A stretch of 64,000 nucleotides of DNA from Curtobacterium sp. VKM Ac-2865. Its GTDB lineage: Bacteria; Actinomycetota; Actinomycetes; Actinomycetales; Microbacteriaceae. Below are positions 9,221 to 17,582 of this stretch, piece by piece. A program made the translations under genes and the position numbers. The notes beneath the pieces are model-generated. The model searched no databases, was not told where the DNA came from, and saw only the letters and a list, made by a program, of their open reading frames with translations. Within the stretch, counting starts at the first letter, position 1; each line of letters begins with the position of its first letter. The DNA lies in the NCBI RefSeq assembly GCF_015350905.1, contig NZ_JADKRZ010000002.1, forward strand, positions 186,001 to 250,000, given 5' to 3'.

Positions 9221-10178
9221 TCACCGCCTCCGACGCCGCGGACAGGCGGTCGGCAAGCGTGCGGGTTGCGTCGCGGAGCTCCGGCGGCCCGAGGACGTCG
9301 AACACCGCGTCGAAGCCGGCAACCTTCGCGGCGAGGGCGGTCCACGACCACGAGCCCAGCGTTATGCGGCAGCGGTCGGTGCCGAGGTCCTCGAGGTCGG
9401 CGTCGGGCTCGAGGTACGGCGCCACCTGGCGCGCGGGGACGTGGAGCACGACGGAGCCCGTGCACGGCCAGGCGTCGACGACGTCCGAACCCTTGAAGCG
9501 TGCGGCGACGAAGGTGGCGGGGTCGCCGCCGGGGATCGGCCTCGGCCTGAAGTGCCGCCCGGTCGGGACCTCGAGGTGCATGCGGTCGAGCCGGTAGGTG
9601 CGCCAGTCGGCGGCGTCGGGGTCCCACGCGAGCAGGTACCACCGGCCGTTCCGTGCGACGACGGCGAGGGGCTCGACGCGGCGGGGCGGTCGGTCCTGCT
9701 GGTCGTCAGCGCCGTGGTCGAAGCGCAGGACCTGGTGCGTGCGCACGGCGTCGCTCACGGCGACGAGGACCTCGGGGTCGACGGTCGTCGCGCCCGGGGT
9801 GCTGATCACCTCGACCGCGTCGATCCGGTGTCGGAGGCGCGCGGGCATCACCTGACGGACCGCGGCGAGCGCCCGCACAGCGGACTCCGCGATGTCCGCG
9901 CCGGATGCGGGAGCGACGGCCAGGGCGAGGGCGATCGCCACCGCCTGCTCGTCGTCGAAGAGCAGCGGCGGGAGTTCCGACCCGGCGGACAGGCGGTAGC
10001 CGCCGGCCGGGCCCTTCAGTGCCTCGACCCGGTAGCCCAGCTCGCGCAGCCGGTCGACGTCGCGGCGCACCGTCCGCGGGCTGACGTCGAGGCGCTCGGC
10101 GAGGACGCCCCCCGGCCAGTCCCGGCGCACCTGCAGCAGGGAGAGCAGTGCGAGCATGCGCGACGACGGTCCGGACAT
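9207..10178 (-). CDS. YafY-type HTH/WYL-domain transcriptional regulator
   Basis: 323-aa DeoR-like winged-helix plus WYL protein. The N-terminal HTH is clear (LAERLDVSPRTVRRDVDRLRELGY), followed by the beta-hairpin KGPAGGYRLSAGSELPPLLFDD. The WYL core RNGRWYLLAWDPDAADWRTYRLDRM lies around residues 170-200 and a WCX-like C-terminus follows. WYL domains are thought to sense ligands such as nucleotides. The ATG at 10178 is six bases from AATACT (complement of 10185-10190). It is divergent from the VOC protein gene at 10241, a common pairing in which the regulator probably controls its neighbour. Confidence 0.9.
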   Translation of the reverse strand: MSGPSSRMLALLSLLQVRRDWPGGVLAERLDVSPRTVRRDVDRLRELGYRVEALKGPAGGYRLSAGSELPPLLFDDEQAVAIALALAVAPASGADIAESAVRALAAVRQVMPARLRHRIDAVEVISTPGATTVDPEVLVAVSDAVRTHQVLRFDHGADDQQDRPPRRVEPLAVVARNGRWYLLAWDPDAADWRTYRLDRMHLEVPTGRHFRPRPIPGGDPATFVAARFKGSDVVDAWPCTGSVVLHVPARQVAPYLEPDADLEDLGTDRCRITLGSWSWTALAAKVAGFDAVFDVLGPPELRDATRTLADRLSAASEAVIKLP

Positions 10179-10240
10179 GGATCGAGTATTGCCGGAGAAG
10201 CGGACATGATCTGACCACTTCGAGCGGCACAGTGATGCCC

Positions 10241-10684
10241 ATGACGATCACCACGACTCCCCACCTCAACTTCGACGGCAACGCCCGCGAGGCACTCGAC
10301 TTCTACGCCACGGCGTTCGGCACCGAGGTCGCCGCCATGACCTACGGCGCGATGGGCGCCACCGACGAGCCCGCCTGGGCCGACCGCATCGTGTGGGGCC
10401 AGGTGCAGACCACGTCGGGCATCCGCGTCATGGCCTTCGACGTGTGGCCCGGACAGCCGTACGACCAGGGCACGAACGCGTCCTACGTCTACCTGAGCGG
10501 CACCGACCCGGAGGAGGTCACCGCCGCGTGGAACGGGCTGCTCGACGGGGCCGAGGTCCGGCAACCGTTCGGTCCCTCGCCCTGGTCACCGCTCGCGGGG
10601 CAGCTCCGTGACCGCTTCGGCGTGATCTGGGCGCTCGACGTCGCACCCGACGCCGCACCCGACGCTCCGGCGACCGACAGCTGA
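10241..10684 (+). CDS. VOC-superfamily (PhnB/glyoxalase-like) protein
   Basis: 147-aa protein of the PhnB-like vicinal-oxygen-chelate group. Signatures are TPHLNFDGNAREALDFYATAFGTEV at the N-terminus, the central VWGQVQTTSGIRVMAFD strand and the C-terminal WSPLAGQLRDRFGVIWALD. Members bind a metal or small hydrophobic ligands; the substrate cannot be deduced. ATG at 10241 gives the family start MTITTTPHLNF; an ATG at 10235 would add two residues. It is divergent from a WYL regulator with a 62-bp shared control region. Confidence 0.85.
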   Translation: MTITTTPHLNFDGNAREALDFYATAFGTEVAAMTYGAMGATDEPAWADRIVWGQVQTTSGIRVMAFDVWPGQPYDQGTNASYVYLSGTDPEEVTAAWNGLLDGAEVRQPFGPSPWSPLAGQLRDRFGVIWALDVAPDAAPDAPATDS

Positions 10685-10728
10685 CTCCGGCTGACCTCGT
10701 CGTCCGTCGCTCGGGCATGCTGGTCGGC

Positions 10729-11640
10729 ATGGGGGCAACGGGGACGACGGGGCAGGACGGCGAGCAGGCGCAGGAGCTCGCGCGAGCGCGGAAGGCCCGG
10801 GCGCGGAAGCTCCGCAAGCGTCGGACCCTCCGGCGGAACCTCCGACGGCAGATGGACTGGCGCGGGCGGTCCGTCCCGCCCCTCGGCTGGTTCATCGCGG
10901 TGCTCGCGGTCGCATACGGAGCGTTCTACGGCAGCGTGGACGACCCAGGGGACCTCGGCGCGGCCGGGCTCGTCGTCGGTCTCGGCGGTGTCGCAGCGGG
11001 CGTGGGGTGGGGGACGCTCGTGGTCGCCGCAGCGCCACCCCTCGTCGCCGTCCCGCTCATCACCGCGAGCATCTTCGTCGGGGCGCTGACGGTCGGCCCG
11101 CACGTGCCCGGAGCCGTCTCCGCCGGGATCGTGGGCATGGTCGCGGGGTGGATGGTCGGCATCGAGCTCCGGTGGCTCCTGGTCGGACGACGGCGGCCGC
11201 CCGAGGCGCCACAGCTCGTCGACCGGAGTCGTCCTCGGCGCCCGGCGCCGATCAACCGGTCGGAACGGACGACCCTCGCGTTCTCGGGTGCGGCCGGCGC
11301 AGGGCTGCTCGTCGTCCCCGCTCTGCTGCTCGTCGTCCCGACGCCCGACGTGCTGCCCGCGTGGCTCGTGCTCGTCGCGCTGGCCCTGCTCTGGTCCGTG
11401 CCCACCGGCTGGTGGAGCGGCACGGTGCAGAGTCGGTACGCGGTCGGCGGCGCACCGTTCGCCGCCGCGCAGTGGGGCATCCTGTTCAACGTCTGGGGCT
11501 CCGCGGGCGTCCACGGGATGCCGGCGACGCTGACGGCCGGCATGGCGGGCATCACCCTCGGGTTCGTCGCCCGCCGGCTGTACGAGGCGCGGGTCGGTCG
11601 ACACCCCCGCCAGCGACCGGGATCGGCGTCCACCGCCTGA
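10729..11640 (+). CDS. Polytopic membrane protein, unknown function
   Basis: 303 aa from ATG 10729 (MGATGTTGQDG). A longer start at 10717 is open, but CATGCT (10716-10721) sits seven bases before 10729, the leaderless spacing used across this window. A strongly basic N-terminal stretch (ARARKARARKLRKRRTLRRN) is followed by two clusters of hydrophobic helices separated by a basic loop around residues 155-180 (GRRRPPEAPQLVDRSRPRR). Repeated small-residue helices suggest a channel-like or scaffold membrane protein, but no family is recognised. It is convergent with the methyltransferase gene, 14 bp away. Confidence 0.7.
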   Translation: MGATGTTGQDGEQAQELARARKARARKLRKRRTLRRNLRRQMDWRGRSVPPLGWFIAVLAVAYGAFYGSVDDPGDLGAAGLVVGLGGVAAGVGWGTLVVAAAPPLVAVPLITASIFVGALTVGPHVPGAVSAGIVGMVAGWMVGIELRWLLVGRRRPPEAPQLVDRSRPRRPAPINRSERTTLAFSGAAGAGLLVVPALLLVVPTPDVLPAWLVLVALALLWSVPTGWWSGTVQSRYAVGGAPFAAAQWGILFNVWGSAGVHGMPATLTAGMAGITLGFVARRLYEARVGRHPRQRPGSASTA

Positions 11641-11654
11641 GCACCGCCCGCGGC

Positions 11655-12527
11655 TCAGGCCGTGGGCGTCCAGGTCGAGACGGTGACCGCTGCCGTGACC
11701 GTCGTCGCGGCGAACACCGTGTCAGGAGCGACGTGGTGGTGGCTCGGGCCCATGTGCACGACGTCGTGGACGTCCGGGGCCTCCAGCTCCATCGTCCAGG
11801 TCAGGTCCTCGGAGGAGCGCTGGACGAACGACGGGGTCAGGGAGTCGTGCAGTCGACGTTCCTTCTCGGGGTCGACGCTGATCGTGGCCTCCGCGAGCTC
11901 CGCCAGGTGCCCCGTCCGCGGTGTCACGACGACCAGGACGCCGTCCGCGTGCAGCACCCGCGCGTACTCGCGCTGGTTCCGCGGGGCGAAGACGTCGAGG
12001 ACGACCGCAGCGGCGGCGTCGACCACGGGCAGGCGCTCCGTGACGTCACCGACCACGGCACCGGCCCGGTCGTGGACGCGAGCCGCGCGGCGCACGGCGA
12101 CGGCCGACAGGTCCAACGCGACCCCCAGTCGCATGGCCGGGTCACGGCCGACAGGTACAGCGTCTCCGGGCGCGACCCCGAGCCTCCCGTCCGCGCCGGA
12201 GGCGTCGAGCGCATGCGCGAGGTACGTGCCGGGGCCGGCCCCGACGTCGAGGACCACGCCGGGAGCGGAGGCTGCCCCGACGACCGCGGCGAGCGCCCGC
12301 TCGACGGGTGCGTAGTGGCCGCGTCCGAGGAAGCGGATGCGGGCGTCGACCATCTCCGGGGTGTCCGCGGTCAGCGCGCGGCGCTTGGCGGGCAGGAGGG
12401 TGAGGTGGCCCTGCTTGGCCTCGTCGAAGCGGTGCCCGTTCGCGCAGCCGGCCTGGCCGCTGCCGGTGCGGGCGAGGGGCTCGCGGCAGACGGGGCAGGC
12501 GAGCACAGGGAGCAGGTCGTCGCGCAC
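11655..12527 (-). CDS. RlmA-like 23S rRNA (guanine-N1)-methyltransferase
   Basis: 290-aa SAM-dependent methyltransferase of the RlmA/TlrB type. An N-terminal zinc ribbon is visible (CPVC at residues 11-14, GCANGH near 28-33), then FDEAKQGHLTLLPAKRR and the SAM-binding loop VLDVGAGPGTYL. VFAPRNQREYARVLHADGVLVVVTP and the C-terminal HLAELA motif are typical. The family methylates G745 or G748 in helix 35 of 23S rRNA; the latter gives tylosin resistance in some Gram-positives. Which position is modified is unclear. GTG 12527 lies six bases from TACGCT (12534-12539 on the complement), so it is probably leaderless. Confidence 0.85.
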   Translation of the reverse strand: MRDDLLPVLACPVCREPLARTGSGQAGCANGHRFDEAKQGHLTLLPAKRRALTADTPEMVDARIRFLGRGHYAPVERALAAVVGAASAPGVVLDVGAGPGTYLAHALDASGADGRLGVAPGDAVPVGRDPAMRLGVALDLSAVAVRRAARVHDRAGAVVGDVTERLPVVDAAAAVVLDVFAPRNQREYARVLHADGVLVVVTPRTGHLAELAEATISVDPEKERRLHDSLTPSFVQRSSEDLTWTMELEAPDVHDVVHMGPSHHHVAPDTVFAATTVTAAVTVSTWTPTA

Positions 12528-12568
12528 CGGACCAGCGTACGGGCGCTCGGCGCCGGTACGGTCGGGGC

Positions 12569-13210
12569 ATGGCCGTCATCCACAACGCCGAACTCCGCCC
12601 GTCGAAGACCGACGCGATCGCCGCGTGGCTGCCGACGCAGCCGTGGAGCGGCGTCGACGAGGACCCGGCTCGGCGCGCGCCGCTCGTCGCGCTGGGTCGC
12701 TTCCGCTTCGACGACCCGGACGGCGAGGTCGGCGTGGAGACCTACCTGGTGCGCGTCGGGGACGGGCCCGTGCTGCACGTGCCGCTCACCTACCGGGGTG
12801 CGCCGCTGCCCGGGGCCGAGGCGTTCCTGGTGACCGAGATGGACCACTCCGTGCTCGGGCGCCGGTGGGTCTACGACGCGGTGGGTGACCCGGTGTACGC
12901 GGACGTCCTGCGGCGCGCGATCGCGACCGGTGGGCGCGAGGCCGACCTCGAGGCAGCGCCGGGCGAGGGTGGTCCGGCCCCGACGAAGGAGGGCACGGCA
13001 GTGGGCAGTGGGTCCGATGTCGACTCCCCCACCGTCTCCGCCGTGCACGTGGCGACCGCGGGGACGACCAGCACGGTGTCGACCGGGCACGGCGACCTCG
13101 TGGTGCTGCGTGTGGTCGGGGCGGAGGCGACGGACGCACCGGACGGTGCCACGCTCACGGCGACCTGGGCTGGTTCCGAGCCCACCGTCGTGGCGGTCCT
13201 CCGCGCCTGA
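12569..13210 (+). CDS. Maltokinase N-terminal cap-like domain protein
   Basis: 213-aa protein whose first half resembles the stand-alone N-cap domain of actinobacterial maltokinase (HNAELRPSKTDAIAAWLPTQPW, LVRVGDGPVLHVPLTYRGAPLPGAEAFLVTEMDHSVLGRRWVYDAVGDPVY). It lacks the kinase catalytic lobes, so it is not itself a kinase. A low-complexity linker (residues about 130-155) precedes a short beta-rich tail. ATG 12569 is six bases after TACGGT (12557-12562). It is divergent from the RlmA-like gene. The role is unknown; family assignment is from the N-terminal pattern. Confidence 0.75.
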   Translation: MAVIHNAELRPSKTDAIAAWLPTQPWSGVDEDPARRAPLVALGRFRFDDPDGEVGVETYLVRVGDGPVLHVPLTYRGAPLPGAEAFLVTEMDHSVLGRRWVYDAVGDPVYADVLRRAIATGGREADLEAAPGEGGPAPTKEGTAVGSGSDVDSPTVSAVHVATAGTTSTVSTGHGDLVVLRVVGAEATDAPDGATLTATWAGSEPTVVAVLRA

Positions 13211-13274
13211 CGCCGACGGGGCGGGTACCGGCAGGGCCCCTCTGCGGTCCGGCCCGGATGGCAGGATCGGTGCC

Positions 13275-14213
13275 GTGAAGACACTGGAGTTGCCACAGAC
13301 GGACCTCACCGCATCCGACGTCGTCGTCGGCCTGATGCGGATCAACGACATGAGCGACGAGGACATCCGCGCGCTGTACGCGGCCTCGCGCGACGCGGGC
13401 GTGACGATGTTCGACCACGCGGCCGTCTACGGCGGCTGGCACGGCTGCGAGGAGCGGTTCGGCTCCGCCGTGACGCTGTCCCCGGCGGAGCGCGCCGAGA
13501 TCGTGCTGCAGACCAAGGTCGGCATCCGCCCGACGATCACCGGCGCGTACTTCGACTTCTCGTACGAGCACATCATGTCCTCGGTCGAGGAGTCGCTCAC
13601 CGCCCTGCGCACCGACTTCATCGACGTCCTGCTGCTGCACCGCCCCGACGCCCTCGTGGAGCCGGAGGAGGTCGCGAAGGCCTTCGACGAGCTGCACGCC
13701 GCCGGCAAGGTGCACCACTTCGGCGTCTCGAACCACACCCCCGGGCAGGTCGAGCTGCTGAAGAAGTCCGTGCAGCAGCCCCTCGCCTTCAACCAGGTGC
13801 AGCTGAGCATCACGCACGCGAACGTCATCACGCAGGGCCTCGTCGCGAACATGGGCGGGCTCGACCAGGCCGTCGACCGTGACAACGACATCCTCAACTA
13901 CTCGCGCCTGAACGACGTGACGCTGCAGGCCTGGTCGCCGTTCCAGAAGGGCTTCTTCGACGGCGTCTTCCTCGGCGACCGCGAGCAGTACCCGGAGCTG
14001 AACGACGTGCTCGAGGAGCTGGCCGCCGCCCACGGCGCCACCCCGACCGGGATCGCCGTCGCGTGGATCACCCGCCACCCCGCGCACTTCCAGGTCGTCC
14101 TCGGCACGACGAACCCGCAGCGCGTGCGCGACTCGGCCGCCGGTTCGGACATCGAGCTCAGCCGCGAGGAGTGGTACCGCGTGCTCACCGCCGCGGGGCA
14201 CACCGTTCCCTGA
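13275..14213 (+). CDS. Aldo/keto reductase
   Basis: 312-aa NAD(P)H-dependent aldo/keto reductase of the YdhF-like branch. The TIM-barrel landmarks are the catalytic tetrad region DHAAVYGGWHGCEERFG (Tyr), LQTKVGIRP (Lys), DVLLLHRPD (His), GKVHHFGVSNHTPGQ and the cofactor-binding VVLGTTNPQRVRDSA near the C-terminus. GTG 13275 is seven bases after CAGGAT (13262-13267); upstream open frame antisense to other genes is rejected. The substrate cannot be told from sequence. It is followed 37 bp later by a GNAT gene on the same strand. Confidence 0.9.
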   Translation: MKTLELPQTDLTASDVVVGLMRINDMSDEDIRALYAASRDAGVTMFDHAAVYGGWHGCEERFGSAVTLSPAERAEIVLQTKVGIRPTITGAYFDFSYEHIMSSVEESLTALRTDFIDVLLLHRPDALVEPEEVAKAFDELHAAGKVHHFGVSNHTPGQVELLKKSVQQPLAFNQVQLSITHANVITQGLVANMGGLDQAVDRDNDILNYSRLNDVTLQAWSPFQKGFFDGVFLGDREQYPELNDVLEELAAAHGATPTGIAVAWITRHPAHFQVVLGTTNPQRVRDSAAGSDIELSREEWYRVLTAAGHTVP

Positions 14214-14250
14214 GCCGTCTCGCGCTCGGGACATCGGGCAGGGTGGGGTC

Positions 14251-14763
14251 GTGATCGACGACTTCGCCCTGCCCGTTGTCCTGTCCGCCCGCACCGGCAC
14301 CGTCAGGCTCCGCGACGCGACGGACGCCGACCTCGACGCGCTGATGGGCCTGCTCGCCGACGACCCGGTGAGCGCTGCCCGCGGTGACGTGGCCGACGCA
14401 TCCGACCGGCCGCGGTACGCCGCCGCCCTGCGGGCGGTCGTCGAGGACCCCTCGAATGCTCTGCTGGTGGCCCAGGACCAGGCCGGGAGGCTCGTGGGGA
14501 CCTTCCAGCTCACCCGCATCCCCGGGATGGCTCGCCAGGGATCCACCCGCCTGCTCGTCGAGGCCGTGCGGGTGCGCAGCGACCTGCGGTCGAGCGGGAT
14601 CGGCGGCGCGATGATGCGCTGGGTGACGGACGTGGCCGCGCCGGCGCTCGGGGTCTCGCTCGTGCAGCTGACGTCCGACGCCGAGCGGACCGATGCCCAC
14701 CGGTTCTACGAGCGGCTCGGGTTCACCGGGTCCCACGTGGGGTTCAAGTACCGGGTGCGCTGA
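14251..14763 (+). CDS. GNAT-family N-acetyltransferase
   Basis: 170-aa acetyl-CoA-dependent acetyltransferase fold. The N-terminal VRLRDATDADLDALMGLL, the central LLVAQDQAGRLVGTFQLT beta strands, the acetyl-CoA loop VRVRSDLRSSGIGGAMM (R/Q-x-x-G-x-G/A) and the C-terminal DAHRFYERLGFTGSHVGFK are all in place. The substrate is unknown. GTG 14251 lies six bases after CAGGGT (14239-14244), so this may also be leaderless. The 100 bp after it, before the convergent LamG gene, show nothing recognisable. Confidence 0.9.
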   Translation: MIDDFALPVVLSARTGTVRLRDATDADLDALMGLLADDPVSAARGDVADASDRPRYAAALRAVVEDPSNALLVAQDQAGRLVGTFQLTRIPGMARQGSTRLLVEAVRVRSDLRSSGIGGAMMRWVTDVAAPALGVSLVQLTSDAERTDAHRFYERLGFTGSHVGFKYRVR

Positions 14764-14864
14764 GCCCGAGGGGCCGCCGTGGCTCCGGGGCGCTGCGGTG
14801 TCAGCGGGGCTGCGACCAGTGCTCGGCGAGGCGTCGCTGTGCTTGTGTAGTCGCAACGGACCGG

Positions 14865-15725
14865 TCAGCGGCCTGCGCCGTAGTGGCTCGAGACCTGGGC
14901 CGCGGTGAGGACCGAACCGTAGACCGCGGCGAAGCGCATCGAGCCGGTGTAGTAGTAGTTCGACCCGGACCCCGGCCAGCCGGAGACGGTGTCGTACCCG
15001 ATGCGCCAGTAGCCGTTGCCCGGCTCCGGCACGGTGTACTTGGCGTTCGAGGCGACGACCGCGCCGTCGACGTAGAGCGCCATCCCGGTCGCGGCGGACA
15101 TGGTCGCGACGACGTGGTGCCAGGTGCCGTCGTTGTACGCCTTCGGTGAGGTGACGACCTGCGTGCCGTTGTTGTACGTGCCGAACACGAGCTGCCCGCT
15201 GGTGTTGAGGTAGACCTGGCGGTCGTGCTGCCCCGAGACGGCGACCTGGCTGCCGCCGAACCCGATCAGCAGGCCGCCGGCGACGGTCGTGCGGAACCAG
15301 ACCTCCTCGCTGAAGGTCGTCGGGTTCTGCTGGAGCGCCGGCGTCGACACGAAGTTCGACGACCCGTTGAGCAGCCAGGCGGTACCGGGGTCGCGCGGGC
15401 AGGCGATCGGGCTCGGCGTGCTGGCCGTCATCCCGCCCTGGTAGGTGCCGTTGGCGGCCTTCCCGGAGAAGTCCGCGGCGGTCACGGAGCCCGTCGCCTC
15501 GGTGAACCGGTACGCGAAGAGCGCCTTCGATGCGGACGCGTCGAACCCGACCTGGCCGGTGCAGGTGTTCGACGCGGCGGTGCCGGCGGAGTTGGCGCTG
15601 TTCGCGATCTGCGCGCTGAAGCCGGAGCGGGTCGGTGCGAACTGGTTGAGCAGGACGACGACCGCGAGGGCCAGGACGAGCAGGATCGCGACGACCTTGC
15701 CGTCGCGCAGGCGGTGGAGGTTCAC
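14865..15725 (-). CDS. LamG-domain surface protein with SipW-type leader
   Basis: 286 aa from GTG 15725, which overlaps the signal-peptidase stop as GTGA. Basic N-terminus, one hydrophobic helix (residues 11-28), then GFSAQIANSANSAG at residues 35-48, almost the same as in the TasA-like protein three genes upstream (GFAASITNTSNTAG). The remainder is a concanavalin A-like/LamG fold: FVSTPALQQNPTTFSEEVWFRTT, DRQVYLNTSGQLVFGTYN, NDGTWHHVVATMSAATGMALYVDG and the closing AAVYGSVLTAAQVSSHY. Probably exported, cleaved by the adjacent SipW-like peptidase and displayed as a carbohydrate- or matrix-binding protein. The ligand is unknown. Confidence 0.82.
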   Translation of the reverse strand: MNLHRLRDGKVVAILLVLALAVVVLLNQFAPTRSGFSAQIANSANSAGTAASNTCTGQVGFDASASKALFAYRFTEATGSVTAADFSGKAANGTYQGGMTASTPSPIACPRDPGTAWLLNGSSNFVSTPALQQNPTTFSEEVWFRTTVAGGLLIGFGGSQVAVSGQHDRQVYLNTSGQLVFGTYNNGTQVVTSPKAYNDGTWHHVVATMSAATGMALYVDGAVVASNAKYTVPEPGNGYWRIGYDTVSGWPGSGSNYYYTGSMRFAAVYGSVLTAAQVSSHYGAGR

Positions 15726-16606
15726 TCGGCACGCACCGTCTCGACGCGGCCGACCATCAGGCAGCAGACGAGCGGGACCAGGCACAGCACGATGAGGAAC
15801 ACCCAGCCCATGGGGTCGAGGTCGATGTTGGACGTCAGCTGGTAGTGGCCGGTCTTCGTCAGCTCGTCGATCGTGACCCGGCCGACCTCGCCGTCGACGA
15901 GGTGCACGGTGTTGCCGCCGTGCGCGTCGACCCGGACCGGGAACATGCCCGAGGAGATGATCGTCGCCTCGACGCTGTGCGGGGAGGACTCGTTCGAGAT
16001 CGTGGTGATGTTCACGAACGGCTTGAGGACGAACGCCGCGTAGGACACCGTCAGGGCCGACCCCGCGATGCGGAGCGACGACCGCGTGACCCTGTCGGTG
16101 AAGGGGCTGGTGAGGACCCAGATGAGCAGGGTCCCGATCATCAGGAGCGGGGCCGCGCGGAACAGCCAGCCGAGGTGCGGAACGAGGGCGATCGGGGCGC
16201 CGACGATGTTCTCCTGCGTGAGCGTCCACGGGTCGGTGGCGCCGTTCGCGTCACCGCGGGTGTGGACGCCACCGTCGGGGTCGATCGCGATGATGCGGTG
16301 CGTGTAGGTGACGCCCGGGTTGGCGCTGGTCTCGAACGAGACGACGTCGCCGACCGCGAGCGAGGAGACCGTCACCGGCAGGTCGAGGACCAGGGTGCCG
16401 ACCGGAGCCGCTTCACCCATCGAGGGCGTCTCGACGACGAACCAGCGACCACCGCTGCCGAGGAAGACCGCCGCCGCCGCGAGCAGGAGCCCGGCGACGA
16501 CCGCGACGGTCCAGGCCGTCATCGACTCGGTCCGCGTCGCCGCGTGACCGCCGAGCAGCGGGCGGCTGAGCGTGCCGCTCAGGGGGATGGCCGTGGTCTG
16601 GCTCAT
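15722..16606 (-). CDS. SipW-like (ER-type, S26B) signal peptidase I
   Basis: 294-aa membrane serine peptidase. Catalytic Ser62 is in VETPSMGE, and the general base is His103 (TYTHRIIAID), where bacterial LepB has Lys; Asp119 and Asp125 lie in TRGDANGATDPW. This Ser/His/Asp set is typical of the archaeal/ER and SipW class. One helix precedes the catalytic domain (about 31-50), two follow it (about 150-185) and one is at the C-terminus (about 262-284), with an extra extracytoplasmic segment between them. It sits between two proteins that share a SipW-type leader, so they are the likely substrates. A strong hairpin separates it from the upstream TasA-like gene. Confidence 0.88.
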   Translation of the reverse strand: MSQTTAIPLSGTLSRPLLGGHAATRTESMTAWTVAVVAGLLLAAAAVFLGSGGRWFVVETPSMGEAAPVGTLVLDLPVTVSSLAVGDVVSFETSANPGVTYTHRIIAIDPDGGVHTRGDANGATDPWTLTQENIVGAPIALVPHLGWLFRAAPLLMIGTLLIWVLTSPFTDRVTRSSLRIAGSALTVSYAAFVLKPFVNITTISNESSPHSVEATIISSGMFPVRVDAHGGNTVHLVDGEVGRVTIDELTKTGHYQLTSNIDLDPMGWVFLIVLCLVPLVCCLMVGRVETVRAE

Positions 16607-16655
16607 GCGCTGCTGCCTCTCTGGTCTGGTCGGGTGCGGTGGCGGGGGACGTGGG

Positions 16656-16698
16656 CGGACGACGTCCCGGTCGCGTGCGGCGAGCGGGACGTCGTCCG
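16656..16698 (-). terminator. Hairpin between TasA-like and SipW-like genes
   Basis: Perfect 14-bp arms (16656-16669 and 16685-16698, cggacgacgtcccg and its complement) around a 15-nt loop, starting 11 nt after the TasA-like stop. There is no T-run, so it is more likely a partial terminator or mRNA stabiliser than a full stop, favouring the structural protein over the peptidase. Confidence 0.65.
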
Positions 16699-16709
16699 GT
16701 GGAGGTGGA

Positions 16710-17363
16710 TCAGGCCGTGAAGGTCCAGGTCATCGGCACCGACGCGGCGAGGCCCTGGTAGGTGTTGCCGGCGCTGGAGTCCAGCGTGACCGCGAAGTTG
16801 AAGGGCGTGGAGGCACCGGCGGTGGGGGCGGCGGGCATCGTGAACGCGGAGGCGGCGGCACCCTTGAAGGAGGCGAGCGTGCCGGAGAACACCGTGCTCG
16901 AGCCGGAGGTGATCACGAGGTTCATCTTGGCGCAGAGGTCGGTCGCGGAGCCGGTGGCCGAGGTGGGGGTGGTCTGCGTGCAGGTCGCACCCGGGCTCAG
17001 CGTGAAGGTGCTCGCGGCAGCGGTGCCGGTGTTCTTGATCGAGATCGCCGTGTTGACCGTGTTGCCCGGCGTCATCGTGGTGCTGCCGCCGAACTTGTTG
17101 ATCGTCGAGCAGGACGCGGAGTTGGTGGAGACCGACCCGGCGTCGGTGCTGAGGCAGCTGACCGTCGCGCCGGCGTTCTGCTCCTGCATGATCAGCGTGC
17201 CGCTGCCGGCGGTGTTGCTCGTGTTGGTGATGCTCGCCGCGAACCCGGAGAGGGTGCCGGTCAGGGAGAGGGAGAGCAGGACGGCTGCGAAGATGCCCGC
17301 GGAGAGCGCAACGGGCGCGAAGCGGAGGCGCTTGAGCGGGGAGACGCGGAGCGGGTTCGACAC
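16710..17363 (-). CDS. TasA/camelysin-like protein with SipW-dependent signal peptide
   Basis: 217 aa from GTG 17363. Basic N-terminus, a hydrophobic helix (about residues 15-38) and the segment GFAASITNTSNTAGSGTL (40-57), the arrangement of SipW-dependent signal peptides in TasA, camelysin and related proteins. The mature part is Ser/Thr/Ala-rich beta sandwich with SIKNTGTAAASTFTLSPG and a C-terminal NTYQGLAASVPMTWTFTA. Four Cys residues in the mature chain (in VSCLS, SASCST, GATCTQ and DLCAK) could form two disulfides, unlike Bacillus TasA. It is the first gene of the operon and probably the major product: a surface fibre or matrix protein. Confidence 0.82.
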   Translation of the reverse strand: MSNPLRVSPLKRLRFAPVALSAGIFAAVLLSLSLTGTLSGFAASITNTSNTAGSGTLIMQEQNAGATVSCLSTDAGSVSTNSASCSTINKFGGSTTMTPGNTVNTAISIKNTGTAAASTFTLSPGATCTQTTPTSATGSATDLCAKMNLVITSGSSTVFSGTLASFKGAAASAFTMPAAPTAGASTPFNFAVTLDSSAGNTYQGLAASVPMTWTFTA

Positions 17364-17413
17364 GGGGTACCTCGATGTTCGGGAGTGTGGGTGGCTACCG
17401 CAGGGCGCGATTG

Positions 17414-17426
17414 CTTAATCATCAAG
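17414..17426. promoter_or_regulatory. Palindrome in AT-rich divergent promoter (MarR operator candidate)
   Basis: The 13-mer cttaatcatcaag is palindromic with one mismatch and sits in the only AT-rich stretch (17409-17444) between the TasA-like gene and marR. On the minus strand TTGAAC (complement of 17437-17442) lies about 16 bases before GATTAA, a weak but possible promoter overlapped by the palindrome. This fits repression of the surface operon by the divergent MarR protein. Confidence 0.45.
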
Positions 17427-17582
17427 ATAGTGAACCGTTCAAGCACAGGCCAGCCCCCGCCCGGCCCCAGAGGAGGGGACACCCGCGCAGGGGACACCGT
17501 CTCGTGGTCGACCGTGCTGCGTCACCGGTTCTTGCACAGTGCCGTGTAGTGTCCGGCGTCGAGACATCGAGGGGACGGCGAC

